Assembly (NCBI GenBank): GCA_041686935.1
Contig: JAWLCW010000018.1
Coordinates: 59,139-123,138 of the forward strand
Source: Mariniphaga sp041686935
GTDB lineage: Bacteria > Bacteroidota > Bacteroidia > Bacteroidales > Prolixibacteraceae
Length of the DNA: 64,000 nucleotides
Reading direction: 5' to 3'
Shown here: piece by piece, positions 16,336 through 24,970 of the stretch
Layout of the letters: each line of letters opens with the position of its first letter
Position numbering within the stretch: the first letter of the stretch is position 1
Translations under genes and position numbers: made by a program
Notes under the pieces: model-generated
What the model was told of the DNA's origin: nothing
What the model saw: only the letters and a program-made list of their open reading frames with translations
The model's database searches: none

Positions 16336-17808
16336 TTAAACATCTGTTTTTCGGCGCGCAATTAAATCCTGTTCAATCTGGAATTCCATTTTTTTATTGA
16401 TTTCGTAAAAGAACAGACAGGCAACGCTAATCATAAATGTAATGGTTGGGAACAAACTTACCGAAAGTTTAATTCCACTGACTGTTTGCGGCAATTGCAC
16501 CAGTAATTGTTCACTGTAACCGAAAACTGCCAGAATACCTGCAACAAGGGCGCCGCCAACACTCAGTCCGGCTTTAAGTCCGAATATCATGGCTGAAAAG
16601 ACTATGGCAGTGGCCCTGCGGTGGTTTTTCCATTCCGAATAATCGGCCACATCGGCAATCATTGCCCAAAGCAACGGAATGGTAAGCCCATAGAAGAACC
16701 CGTGTAAAATCTGACTGATGAACACCAGTGCAATGGCTGTTGGCGAATAAAAAAGAAAAGCAAACAGGAACAGTGCCGAAATGAACAAACCAACACCAAA
16801 AACTTCCCTTTTCCCGTATTTGTCGGCAAGTCCTTTAGAGAAACCAATACCGACAATCATAAAAATAATACCGCCGGCATTAAACAAGCTAAATCCGGAT
16901 GTGGGAGCGTCTTCGGGCCACTGAAATCCTACCATGCCGAGATTGACGAGAAAATTATTCAATCCGTCGATAAATCCGTTAAAACCGCAACTGTCCAAAA
17001 AAGCCGCCAAATGAGGTTCGCTCAGGTAATATTTGAAATAGTACACATACATTCCTCCCTTCAAAGCCAGGGTAATAAAAATAAAAATAGTTATCACCAG
17101 CATAGCAATCCAGGGTTTATTGCCAATCAGGTCTTTTAAATCCTGCTTTACACTCGATGTTTGCTCTTTCGCCGGAACAATGCGTTCTTTTGTGGTTAAA
17201 AAGGTGATGAAAAAAAAGACAACCCCGGCAATAGCAAATATGGTCATGGTTTTTTCGAATCCGGCAACGCGGTCGCCATCACCAAGTATAAGAACCAAAG
17301 GAAGCAGCAATACCTGCACAATAAACTGGGCAACCATTACCGCAACAAACCGGTAGGATGAAAGGCTGTTCCGTTCGGCCATGTCGCCCGTAATAACACC
17401 GCTTAAAGCAGCGTAAGGAAGGTTATTTGATGTATAAACCAGAACGAGGAAAATATAAGTAATAAATGCGTACGCAATCTTTCCCTTGTCGCTAAAATTT
17501 GGAGTGGAAAATGCCAGAATGGCCATAATTCCGAATGGAATAGCGGTCCACAGAATCCAGGGTCTGAATTTCCCCCATCTTGAAATGGTACGGTCGGCAA
17601 TTGCACCTATTACCGGGGTAGAGAAAGCTCCAACCATTCCTCCTGCAAAAATAATTGCTGAAGCCGAAGCTGGTGGAATCCGAAAAACATCGGTATAAAA
17701 GTAGGCTAAAAAGGTCATTAATGTCTGAAAAATCAGGTTGGCGGAAAGGTCGCCAAGGCTGTACCCGATTTTTTCAACAACAGAAATTTTTTGAGATAGA
17801 GGCTTCAT
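16336..17808 (-). CDS. GPH-family sugar:cation symporter (MFS)
   Basis: The 490-residue protein has about 12 hydrophobic segments and the GPH hallmarks: KIGYSLGDLSANLIF at the start, ADRTISRWGKFRPWILW in the loop after segment 2, and ADVADYSEWKNHRRATA in the central loop. Relatives (MelB, XylP, XynB-type) co-transport beta-glycosides such as xylobiose with Na+ or H+. Its position as first gene before GH10 and GH43 points to xylo-oligosaccharide uptake across the inner membrane. Its promoter faces the mannan operon promoter across 219 bp. Confidence 0.88.
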   Translation of the reverse strand: MKPLSQKISVVEKIGYSLGDLSANLIFQTLMTFLAYFYTDVFRIPPASASAIIFAGGMVGAFSTPVIGAIADRTISRWGKFRPWILWTAIPFGIMAILAFSTPNFSDKGKIAYAFITYIFLVLVYTSNNLPYAALSGVITGDMAERNSLSSYRFVAVMVAQFIVQVLLLPLVLILGDGDRVAGFEKTMTIFAIAGVVFFFITFLTTKERIVPAKEQTSSVKQDLKDLIGNKPWIAMLVITIFIFITLALKGGMYVYYFKYYLSEPHLAAFLDSCGFNGFIDGLNNFLVNLGMVGFQWPEDAPTSGFSLFNAGGIIFMIVGIGFSKGLADKYGKREVFGVGLFISALFLFAFLFYSPTAIALVFISQILHGFFYGLTIPLLWAMIADVADYSEWKNHRRATAIVFSAMIFGLKAGLSVGGALVAGILAVFGYSEQLLVQLPQTVSGIKLSVSLFPTITFMISVACLFFYEINKKMEFQIEQDLIARRKTDV

Positions 17809-17830
17809 AGTTTCTAAATAAAAGGTTTTT

Positions 17831-17838
17831 CAAATATA
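17831..17838 (-). promoter_or_regulatory. -7 element of the xylan operon
   Basis: On the minus strand TATATTTG matches TAnnTTTG exactly, 22 bases before the symporter ATG. A clear TTTG is not found at the ideal -33 spacing (TTTA at about 18 bp), which may mean activator dependence. Confidence 0.45.
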
Positions 17839-18013
17839 GTCTGAATTTCATTTTTTTAAATTGAGTGCAAGATATAATTTAGATTGTAAACATTACAGTA
17901 TAAGTAAAATGAATTGTGTGTTTTTCTGAGAAAAATATATTCTGAACCCAAATTTTTGTTGTAAAATTGTGCGTTTGACAAAATAAAATCTTTAAATAAT
18001 TGAAACCGAAATC

Positions 18014-18023
18014 TAATCGATTA
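18014..18023. promoter_or_regulatory. Short palindrome before the mannan operon start
   Basis: TAATCGATTA is a perfect 10-bp palindrome four bases before the symporter ATG. It may be an operator or chance in AT-rich DNA. Confidence 0.25.
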
Positions 18024-18027
18024 CAAA

Positions 18028-19857
18028 ATGAAACTTACTGTTGTTGATATTATTATCATTTTTGTTTATCTCCTTTCTACTGTATTTATAGGTTTGGTGC
18101 TTAAAAAAGTTGCACAAAAAAGCAAAGCAAATTACCTGTTGGGTGGAAACAAACTGCCCTGGTATATGCTGGGGTTGTCCAATGCATCGGGCATGTTCGA
18201 CATTTCGGGTACCATGTGGCTTGTTACGCTTTTATTTGTTTATGGTCTGAAAAGTATCTGGATTCCATGGCTTTGGCCGGTATTTAACCAGATTTTTTTA
18301 ATGGTGTTCCTGAGTATCTGGTTGCGCCGTTCAAAAGTTACTACCGGCGCCGAATGGATAAACACTCGTTTTGGAAGAAGCCGGGACAGCAATCTTTCGC
18401 ATGGTGTGGTGGTGGTTTTTGCACTTATTATGTGCCTGGGGTACCTCGCTTACGGTTTTATCGGTCTGGGAAAGTTTGTAATGATTTTTATTCCCTGGGA
18501 TATTGTTGCTCCTTATATTCCATTTGATGTACCGGAATCTTATGTGCCACATATTTATGGAATAGCATTTACACTGTTTGCCGTTTTTTATGCTGTTTTA
18601 GGCGGAATGTCGAGTATTGTATGGGCCGATGTGCTGCAGTATATTATTATGACCATTTCTGCCATTTTAATTGGCATTCTGGCCATGAAAGCCATGACAG
18701 TTGAAACACTCCATGTGCCCGATGGCTGGCGTTCTCCTTTCTTCGGATGGGAACTGAACGATCTTGACTGGCGGGGTATCATTGATGAGGTGAACTCAAA
18801 AATTGCCAGCGACGGTTATTCCCTGTTTACCATCTTTTTTATGATGATGGTATTTAAGGGAATACTGGTATCGATTGCCGGCCCGGCGCCAACTTACGAT
18901 ATGCAGAAAATTCTTTCGACCAAATCGCCCAAAGAAGCAGCCAAAATGAGCGGTTTTGTTTCGGTTGTGTTAATGCCCATTCGTTACTTTATGATTGCCG
19001 GTTTTGCTATCCTTGGAATTCTGTATTACGACAGGCTGAACCTGATGGTAGCCGGGCAAATTGACTTTGAGCAAATACTGCCTTCGGCCATTTCCGAATT
19101 TGTGCCCATTGGTTTTATGGGCTTGCTTCTGGCCGGACTTCTGGCAGCTTTCAACTCCACATTTGCCGGTACTTTAAATGCAGCCCAGGCCTATATCGTG
19201 AATGACATTTATTTACGTTATGTGAAACCTGATGCTTCCAATATTGAAACCCGCAATATGAATTATATCACCGGAGTTGTGGTTGTAATTGTAAGTATCA
19301 TTTTTGGCGTGTTTGCGCAAGACGTGAATAGTATGTTGCAGTGGATTGTGTCAGCCCTGTATGGAAGTTACGTGGTTTCCAATGTATTAAAATGGTACTG
19401 GTGGCGATTCAACGGTTATGGTTATTTCTGGGGAATGGTAGCCGGTCTCATTCCAGCACTTATTTTTCCGTATGTATTCTCAGAAACTCTTGATCTTTAT
19501 TATTTCCCCTGGCTTCTTTTAATATCAATTGCAGGAGCCATACTTGGAACTTTCCTCACCCCGCCAACCGATGAAAAAACGTTGAAGGAATTTTACAGCA
19601 ATGTCAGACCGTGGGGTTTTTGGGGGCCGATCAAACAAAAAGTGATGGCAGAAGATCCGACATTCGAACCCAATAAAAATTTCAAACGCGATATGTTTAA
19701 CGTGGTAATCGGTACAATCGCACAAACTGCATTGGTAGCTTTACCAATTTATATTGTTTTAAAAGAAGCCCTCCCCATTTGGATTACCATTATTATTACC
19801 GTAATTTGTGGTTTTATCCTGAAAAAAACCTGGTGGGATACACTTCCGGAGGAGTAA
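18028..19857 (+). CDS. Sodium:solute symporter (SSS family)
   Basis: The 609-residue membrane protein has about 14-15 hydrophobic segments, with SSS features YLLGGNKLPWYMLGLSNASGMFDISGTMW near residues 35-65 (sodium-site region of TM1), YAVLGGMSSIVWADVLQYIIM, and a conserved AAFNSTFAGTLNAAQAYIVNDIYLRY. Its 3' neighbours encode mannosylglucose phosphorylase and an epimerase, and in Bacteroides the same pathway is served by a sodium/sugar symporter, so the likely cargo is beta-1,4-mannobiose. The assignment of cargo is by context. It is the first gene of the rightward operon. Confidence 0.88.
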   Translation: MKLTVVDIIIIFVYLLSTVFIGLVLKKVAQKSKANYLLGGNKLPWYMLGLSNASGMFDISGTMWLVTLLFVYGLKSIWIPWLWPVFNQIFLMVFLSIWLRRSKVTTGAEWINTRFGRSRDSNLSHGVVVVFALIMCLGYLAYGFIGLGKFVMIFIPWDIVAPYIPFDVPESYVPHIYGIAFTLFAVFYAVLGGMSSIVWADVLQYIIMTISAILIGILAMKAMTVETLHVPDGWRSPFFGWELNDLDWRGIIDEVNSKIASDGYSLFTIFFMMMVFKGILVSIAGPAPTYDMQKILSTKSPKEAAKMSGFVSVVLMPIRYFMIAGFAILGILYYDRLNLMVAGQIDFEQILPSAISEFVPIGFMGLLLAGLLAAFNSTFAGTLNAAQAYIVNDIYLRYVKPDASNIETRNMNYITGVVVVIVSIIFGVFAQDVNSMLQWIVSALYGSYVVSNVLKWYWWRFNGYGYFWGMVAGLIPALIFPYVFSETLDLYYFPWLLLISIAGAILGTFLTPPTDEKTLKEFYSNVRPWGFWGPIKQKVMAEDPTFEPNKNFKRDMFNVVIGTIAQTALVALPIYIVLKEALPIWITIIITVICGFILKKTWWDTLPEE

Positions 19858-19920
19858 TTCAGAGTTCAGAGTTCACAGTTTAAAGTTCAAGGGAGGACAG
19901 TTTAAAGTTCAAATAGAAAA
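19858..19920. repeat. Short word-like repeats in a mannan operon gap
   Basis: Copies of CAGAGTTCAGAGTTC and CAGTTTAAAGTTCAA fill the 75-bp gap between symporter and phosphorylase. They are of the same low-complexity kind as the tract at 2821-3130, with different words. Confidence 0.6.
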
Positions 19921-19932
19921 AATTAAAGATAG

Positions 19933-21117
19933 ATGACACCTTCAAAAAAAGAATTTGAAAAAAGGCTGGAAAAGCTGAAAAAAGAGCACGAGAAACTGCT
20001 GATCAAAAAAAATAAACCGGTTCAAAAAAATTATAGCGGGATTTACTACCGTTACAAACGGCCCATTCTAACCGGAAATCATGCACGGCTGGAGTGGCGG
20101 TACGATATGAATTATGAGACCAATCCATATTTAATGCAGCGGATTGGCATCAATGCCGTTTTCAACAGCGGGGCCATTTACGTCGATGGCAGGTATTTAC
20201 TGGCGGTTCGGGTGGAAGGCTGGGACCGTAAATCGTTTTTCGCCATTGCCGAAAGTCCCAACGGAATTGATAACTGGCGGTTTTGGGAACGGCCGGTCAC
20301 CATGCCCGAAACAGACGAGCCCGACACCAATGTGTACGACATGCGACTGGTTCAGCACGAAGATGGCTGGATTTACGGTATTTTTTGTGCCGAGCGGAAA
20401 GATCCGGCTGTGCCAAAGGGCGATACGTCTATAGCCACAGCAAGCGGTGGAATTGCCCGCACCAAAGACCTGAAGAACTGGGAACGGCTCCCCGATTTCA
20501 TTTCTCACCACGGCCAGCAGCGAAATCTGGTTTTGCACCCGGAGTTTGTAAATGGAAAATACGCTTTTTATACCCGTCCGCAGGATGGTTTCATTGAAGT
20601 TGGCGGTGGTGGCGGAATTGGCTGGGCATTGGTTGACGATATTACCAGAGCTGAAGCGCAGCACGAAGAAATCATCGACGAAAAGGTATATCATACAATT
20701 AAGGAGTTGAAAAACGGGCAGGGACCGGCGCCGTTTAAAACCGAAAAAGGCTGGTTGCATTTGGCACATGGTGTGCGTGGCTGTGCTGCCGGACTGCGTT
20801 ATGTGCTTTATATGTTCATGACCGGTTTGGAAGACCCATCGAAAGTCATTGCCCGTCCGGGTGGCTATTTTATGGCTCCGGAAGGGGGCGAACGGGTTGG
20901 TGACGTCTCCAATGTTTTGTTTGCCAACGGCTGGATTCGTAATGAAAAAGACGAAGTATTTATTTATTACGCTTCATCCGATACGCGATTGCATGTGGCC
21001 ACTTCAACAGTTAACAGATTAGTTGATTATTGCGTGAATACGCCGGAAGACGGTCTGCGTTCGGCTGAAAGTGTGAAAAAAGTGAATGATTTAATTGACA
21101 GGAATAAAAACCATTAA
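19933..21117 (+). CDS. GH130 4-O-beta-D-mannosyl-D-glucose phosphorylase
   Basis: The 394-residue protein is a cytoplasmic five-bladed propeller of GH130 subfamily 1. The catalytic Asp falls at residue 131 within DEPDTNVYDMR, the position known for the Bacteroides fragilis enzyme, and GINAVFNSGAI, RVEGWDRKSFF and phosphate-binding basic residues (R/H of GQQRNLVLHP, and the C-terminal SSDTRLHVA) are conserved. It phosphorolyses mannosyl-glucose to mannose-1-phosphate and glucose. Its substrate would be made from mannobiose by the 2-epimerase two genes downstream. Three bases separate its stop from the oxidoreductase ATG. The pathway assignment is strong because all three steps (import, epimerase, phosphorylase) are adjacent. 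Confidence 0.93.
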   Translation: MTPSKKEFEKRLEKLKKEHEKLLIKKNKPVQKNYSGIYYRYKRPILTGNHARLEWRYDMNYETNPYLMQRIGINAVFNSGAIYVDGRYLLAVRVEGWDRKSFFAIAESPNGIDNWRFWERPVTMPETDEPDTNVYDMRLVQHEDGWIYGIFCAERKDPAVPKGDTSIATASGGIARTKDLKNWERLPDFISHHGQQRNLVLHPEFVNGKYAFYTRPQDGFIEVGGGGGIGWALVDDITRAEAQHEEIIDEKVYHTIKELKNGQGPAPFKTEKGWLHLAHGVRGCAAGLRYVLYMFMTGLEDPSKVIARPGGYFMAPEGGERVGDVSNVLFANGWIRNEKDEVFIYYASSDTRLHVATSTVNRLVDYCVNTPEDGLRSAESVKKVNDLIDRNKNH

Positions 21118-21120
21118 ATA

Positions 21121-22125
21121 ATGGGAAAAAAATATAACTGGGCCATTTTGGGATGTGGAAGGATTGCAGGGAAATTCAGCGGCGATTTGAAATTATTGCC
21201 CAATGCCAACCTGTATGCGGCTGCCTCCCGGAGTCTTCAAAAAGCAGAGGATTTTGCTTCGAAAAATGGATTTGATAAGGCGTATGGAAGTTACGAAGAA
21301 ATGGTTGCCGACCCGAATGTGGATGTCGTATATGTGGCCACTCCCCACTCTCATCACCACGAATATGCCATACTTTGCCTGAACCACAAAAAAGCCGTTT
21401 TGTGCGAAAAGGCGTTTGCCATGAATAAAAATGAGGCGGAAGAAATGATTTCCCGCGCCAAAAAGAACAACACTTTTATAATGGAGGCATTTTGGACTAT
21501 GTTTCAACCCAGTTTCATAAAAGCAATGGAAATAGTAAATTCAGGCGAATTGGGCAAACTGAAAATTGTTCGTTCCGATTTTGCATTTAAAGCATTGTTC
21601 GATGAAAATAGAAGGTTGTACAACGTAAAGCTTGGAGGAGGTTCGCTGCTCGATATTGGTATTTATCCGGTATTTGCAGCCCTTTCCTCGCTGGGAAAGC
21701 CGGAAATCATTAAAACATTCGCCGATTTTGCCACAACCGGATCGGAAGAAACCATTAGCATGATTTTCAAATACAAAGACGGTGAAATGGCCAGCCTCAC
21801 ATCCAGTTTTGCCGGATTTTCACCCACTCAAACTGAGTACTGGTTTGAGAGGGGCTACATGGTGCTGAACCCGAAATGGCACGCTCCAACCAACATAACT
21901 ATCTGGAAAGACGGGGGTGAGGTGCAAACCTTTCCTTCGGAACATAAGGAAGGATTTGGATACCAGTATGAAGCGGCCCATGTGATGGAATGCCTCGATG
22001 CCGGGAAAATTGAAAGCGATAAAATGCCCTGGCAAATGAGCCTCGACCTGATGGAAATCCTGGACAGGATTCGTATAGATGCAGGCATATTTTTTCCTGA
22101 TCACGATAGAAACCTATTCTTTTAA
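21121..22125 (+). CDS. Cytosolic Gfo/Idh/MocA oxidoreductase
   Basis: The 334-residue enzyme has an N-terminal Rossmann fold (WAILGCGRIAGKF) and the family signature in altered form: VLCEKAFAMN, with Ala in place of the usual Pro after EK. The C-terminal domain includes GGGSLLDIGIYPVFAA. It most resembles the dihydrodiol dehydrogenase / sugar dehydrogenase branch. There is no signal peptide. It sits between phosphorylase and epimerase, separated by 3 and 6 bases, so it is certainly co-transcribed, yet the core mannan pathway needs no such step. It may handle an oxidised or epimerised sugar side product; that is inference. Confidence 0.85.
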   Translation: MGKKYNWAILGCGRIAGKFSGDLKLLPNANLYAAASRSLQKAEDFASKNGFDKAYGSYEEMVADPNVDVVYVATPHSHHHEYAILCLNHKKAVLCEKAFAMNKNEAEEMISRAKKNNTFIMEAFWTMFQPSFIKAMEIVNSGELGKLKIVRSDFAFKALFDENRRLYNVKLGGGSLLDIGIYPVFAALSSLGKPEIIKTFADFATTGSEETISMIFKYKDGEMASLTSSFAGFSPTQTEYWFERGYMVLNPKWHAPTNITIWKDGGEVQTFPSEHKEGFGYQYEAAHVMECLDAGKIESDKMPWQMSLDLMEILDRIRIDAGIFFPDHDRNLFF

Positions 22126-22131
22126 ATTGTC

Positions 22132-23319
22132 ATGGATTCAAATAAACTAAAAAAAGCGTTTGAGAACGAACTCACCGACAACATCCTGAATTATTGGGCG
22201 AAAGAGGTTTATGATCCGAAAAGGAGAACGTTCTTCGGCCGGATTACAAACGATGGCCAAAAGTTCCCCGATGCGCCACTTTCGGCTGTTTTTGTCACGC
22301 GCATTATGTGGACTTTTTCGGCGGCTTACCGCTTTTATCCAACGGCTGTTTACAAAAAAATGGCCGACGAAGCATTCCGTATTTTGCAGATTTCTTTCTG
22401 GGACCACGAAAACGGTGGCATTTATTGGAGTATTCTGCCAAATGGAAGGCCTGTGGACACCAAAAAACAGTTTTATGCTGAGGCCTTTTTTATTTATGCA
22501 CTGTCGGAATATTCCCTCGCTTTTCAGGATGAACGGGCAAAACAACTGGCCGAATCCATGTTTATGCTGATGGAAAAGTATGCCTACGACCCCGATTTTG
22601 GCGGTTATATCGAGGCCAAAACAGCCGATTGGCAGGACACCGACGACCAACGATTGAGTCCAAAAGAATTAAACGTAAAAAAGTCGATGAATACGCATCT
22701 GCATATTCTGGAGGCTTATACCAATCTGTTCCGCATTCTGAAAACGGAAGAAACAGAAAAACAGTTGCGGCATCTTATCCGGCTTTTCCTCGATAAAATT
22801 ACCAGCCACGAAACGTTTCATTTTCATCTGTTTTTCGATGCCGACTGGACCGTGCGTTCCGAAATTGATTCCTACGGTCACGACATTGAAGGAAGCTGGT
22901 TGTTGTGCGAGGCTGCCGAAGTTTTGGGCGACAAAGAGCTTATGGAAGAAGTGGAACACGTTGCCCTGAAAATGGCTGATGTTACCCGCGACGAAGGTTT
23001 TGCCGATCATGGGGGAATGTATTACGAAAAAGAAGGCGACCATTTAATGGAGCAGTTTGACTGGTGGCCGCAGGCAGAAGCCGTTGTGGGTTTTTTTAAC
23101 GCCTGGCAGCTCACCCGAAAAGAAGAATATTTGAATCTGGCCCTTCGGAGCTGGGATTTCACGCAAAAGTACATCATCGACAAAAAGAACGGTGAATGGT
23201 TCTGGGGTGTATCAAAAGAATTGAAACCGCTTCCAAACGATAAGGTTAACGGCTGGAAAGCACCTTATCACAACGGTCGCATGTGCATGGAACTGATGCG
23301 GCGTATTGAACAGGTTTAA
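22132..23319 (+). CDS. Cellobiose/mannobiose 2-epimerase
   Basis: The 395-residue protein has the (alpha/alpha)6-barrel of the N-acylglucosamine 2-epimerase superfamily with cellobiose-2-epimerase signatures: MNTHLHILEAYTNL, SYGHDIEGSWLL (catalytic His), WWPQAEAVVGFFNAW and APYHNGRMCMEL (second catalytic His). It converts beta-1,4-mannobiose to mannosyl-glucose, the substrate of the GH130 enzyme in the same operon. It has no signal peptide. Specificity for mannobiose over cellobiose is inferred from the operon. Confidence 0.92.
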   Translation: MDSNKLKKAFENELTDNILNYWAKEVYDPKRRTFFGRITNDGQKFPDAPLSAVFVTRIMWTFSAAYRFYPTAVYKKMADEAFRILQISFWDHENGGIYWSILPNGRPVDTKKQFYAEAFFIYALSEYSLAFQDERAKQLAESMFMLMEKYAYDPDFGGYIEAKTADWQDTDDQRLSPKELNVKKSMNTHLHILEAYTNLFRILKTEETEKQLRHLIRLFLDKITSHETFHFHLFFDADWTVRSEIDSYGHDIEGSWLLCEAAEVLGDKELMEEVEHVALKMADVTRDEGFADHGGMYYEKEGDHLMEQFDWWPQAEAVVGFFNAWQLTRKEEYLNLALRSWDFTQKYIIDKKNGEWFWGVSKELKPLPNDKVNGWKAPYHNGRMCMELMRRIEQV

Positions 23320-23366
23320 ACAACCACAAGACCTGTCGCAGAGATAATAGTAATAAAGAATACAAA

Positions 23367-23909
23367 ATGAGAAATTTTTGGGTTATTTTGGTAATTACTG
23401 CCGCATTTTCAGTATTTAACACAGGATGTAAAACAACACAAACTACAGTGAATACTTCTACTATAAGTGAACTCGATATTGACAGATACCTTGGGAAATG
23501 GTACGAAATTGCCCGGTTTGATCATTCATTTGAGCGCGACCTGGTTGGGGTAACTGCTACCTATGCTTACCGCGACGATGGAAAAATAAAGGTAGTAAAT
23601 GCCGGGTACAAAAACAGCCTCGACGGGAAATACAGTGAAGCCATTGGTAAGGCAAAACAACCCAAACCCGACAAAGAACCCGGCAGGTTAAAGGTTGCTT
23701 TTTTCTGGATTTTTTATGCCGATTATTTTATTCTTGAGCTCGATGATGATTACCAATGGGCTTTAATTGGCAGCTCTTCCGACAAATACCTCTGGATTTT
23801 AAGCCGCACACCGCAGCTTGATCAGGAAACCCTGGATTACATTCTGAAAAAAGCAAGGGAAAGAGGCTACGATACCGGTAAACTGATTTGGGTTGAGCAG
23901 AAAGAATAA
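23367..23909 (+). CDS. Lipocalin lipoprotein (Blc-like)
   Basis: The 180-residue product has an SPII signal (ILVITAAFSVFNTGC) and a bacterial lipocalin barrel. Signatures are IDRYLGKWYEIARFDHSFERDL, the G-x-W motif at the barrel base, and WALIGSSSDKYLWILSRTP. Bacterial lipocalins bind lysophospholipids or fatty acids at the outer membrane and help under envelope stress. It stands alone 48 bp after the mannan operon and may be read from it or from its own promoter. Confidence 0.9.
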   Translation: MRNFWVILVITAAFSVFNTGCKTTQTTVNTSTISELDIDRYLGKWYEIARFDHSFERDLVGVTATYAYRDDGKIKVVNAGYKNSLDGKYSEAIGKAKQPKPDKEPGRLKVAFFWIFYADYFILELDDDYQWALIGSSSDKYLWILSRTPQLDQETLDYILKKARERGYDTGKLIWVEQKE

Positions 23910-24046
23910 GTTCACAATTTTTGTGGAATTTTGTGTTTTGGTGTTTTTGTGGCAGAAAGTTATCCTTATGACCAGTTTCAACTTTAAATTTTGGTTAACA
24001 AACATACATTTTCAATAAAGAAAATTTTCTTTAAATTATTTGTTTC

Positions 24047-24054
24047 TACTTTTG
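24047..24054 (+). promoter_or_regulatory. -7 element of rex
   Basis: TACTTTTG matches TAnnTTTG exactly, 36 bases before the rex ATG. No exact TTTG lies 19-21 bp upstream (TTTTC is nearest). Confidence 0.4.
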
Positions 24055-24090
24055 AAGTGGGTTTAAATGAAAAAATAAAATTCACTTGAA

Positions 24091-24744
24091 ATGAACGAAA
24101 CAAGGAAATACAAAACAAAAAAGCAGGCGCCGGAGCCAACGCTCAAAAGGCTGCCCGGTTATTTGTATTACCTTGAACAGGTGAAAGAGGAGGGGATTAT
24201 CAACATTTCGGCGCCTACCATCGGAAAAGAACTTGAGTTGGATCCTACACAGGTGGTAAAAGATTTGGCTGTTACCGGTGTAAAAGGAAAACCCCGCGTA
24301 GGCTACAATACTTACGAATTGATTCACGCCCTGGAGGATTTTCTGGGATTCAACAAAATAAATGAAGCTTTTCTGGTAGGTGCAGGGAACCTCGGTTCGG
24401 CGCTGATGGCTTACCAGGAACACCAGTCGCTGGGGTTGAAAATACTGGCCGCTTTCGATGTGGATGAGGCTAAAATAGGCCAAACCATTGGCGGAATTCA
24501 CATCCTTGAATACAACAAGTTGTTCCATCTTTCAGGTCGGTTAAATGTAAAGATTGGAATTCTGACCACACCCAACCACGTAGCTCAGGATGTTGCCGAA
24601 GATTTGGTAAACTGCGGAATTAAAGCCATCTGGAATTTCACTTCAGCCAAACTTACTTTACCAGAGAAAATTATCGTACAAAATACTTCTATGAGTTCTT
24701 ATGCTGCTGTGTTATTGCGGCGGTTAAACGATTCAGATTTATAA
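24091..24744 (+). CDS. rex: Redox-sensing transcriptional repressor Rex
   Basis: The 217-residue protein has an N-terminal winged helix (PTLKRLPGYLYYLEQ to DPTQVVKDLAVTGVKGKPRVGYN) and a C-terminal Rossmann domain with VGAGNLGSALMAY. Rex senses the NADH/NAD+ ratio: NADH binding releases it from operators of fermentation and respiratory genes. The length, the domain order and the C-terminal swapped helix (SSYAAVLLRRLN) are normal. No Rex-operator palindrome was identified in the window, so targets are probably elsewhere. A 68-residue ORF follows after 19 bp. Confidence 0.92.
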   Translation: MNETRKYKTKKQAPEPTLKRLPGYLYYLEQVKEEGIINISAPTIGKELELDPTQVVKDLAVTGVKGKPRVGYNTYELIHALEDFLGFNKINEAFLVGAGNLGSALMAYQEHQSLGLKILAAFDVDEAKIGQTIGGIHILEYNKLFHLSGRLNVKIGILTTPNHVAQDVAEDLVNCGIKAIWNFTSAKLTLPEKIIVQNTSMSSYAAVLLRRLNDSDL

Positions 24745-24763
24745 CCATTAAAAACCAAAAAAA

Positions 24764-24970
24764 ATGAAAACAATTAAAAAAATGTTCAACAGTTTGGAAA
24801 GTTATATAAAGAAAAATTTCTTCAATGTGTCAAAAACTGACATTTCTCAGGATTGCGAAAAGGTGTTTGGAATAGACATTCTCACCGAAAATGAAGCGAA
24901 AGAAGTTCCTATTCCGGTAGAAGAATATGTGAACAATTATAAAAGCACCACACGCTGGCAAACACTTTAA
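24764..24970 (+). CDS. Small protein downstream of rex, unknown function
   Basis: The 68-residue product is Lys/Glu-rich, with no membrane segment or recognised domain. A basic N-terminus (MKTIKKMFNSLESYIKK) is followed by an acidic half. It begins 19 bp after rex with an A-rich leader, and its stop overlaps the 3' end of the convergent App1 gene by four bases. The position suggests co-expression with rex. Only the clean start context and neighbour spacing support it. Confidence 0.5.
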   Translation: MKTIKKMFNSLESYIKKNFFNVSKTDISQDCEKVFGIDILTENEAKEVPIPVEEYVNNYKSTTRWQTL

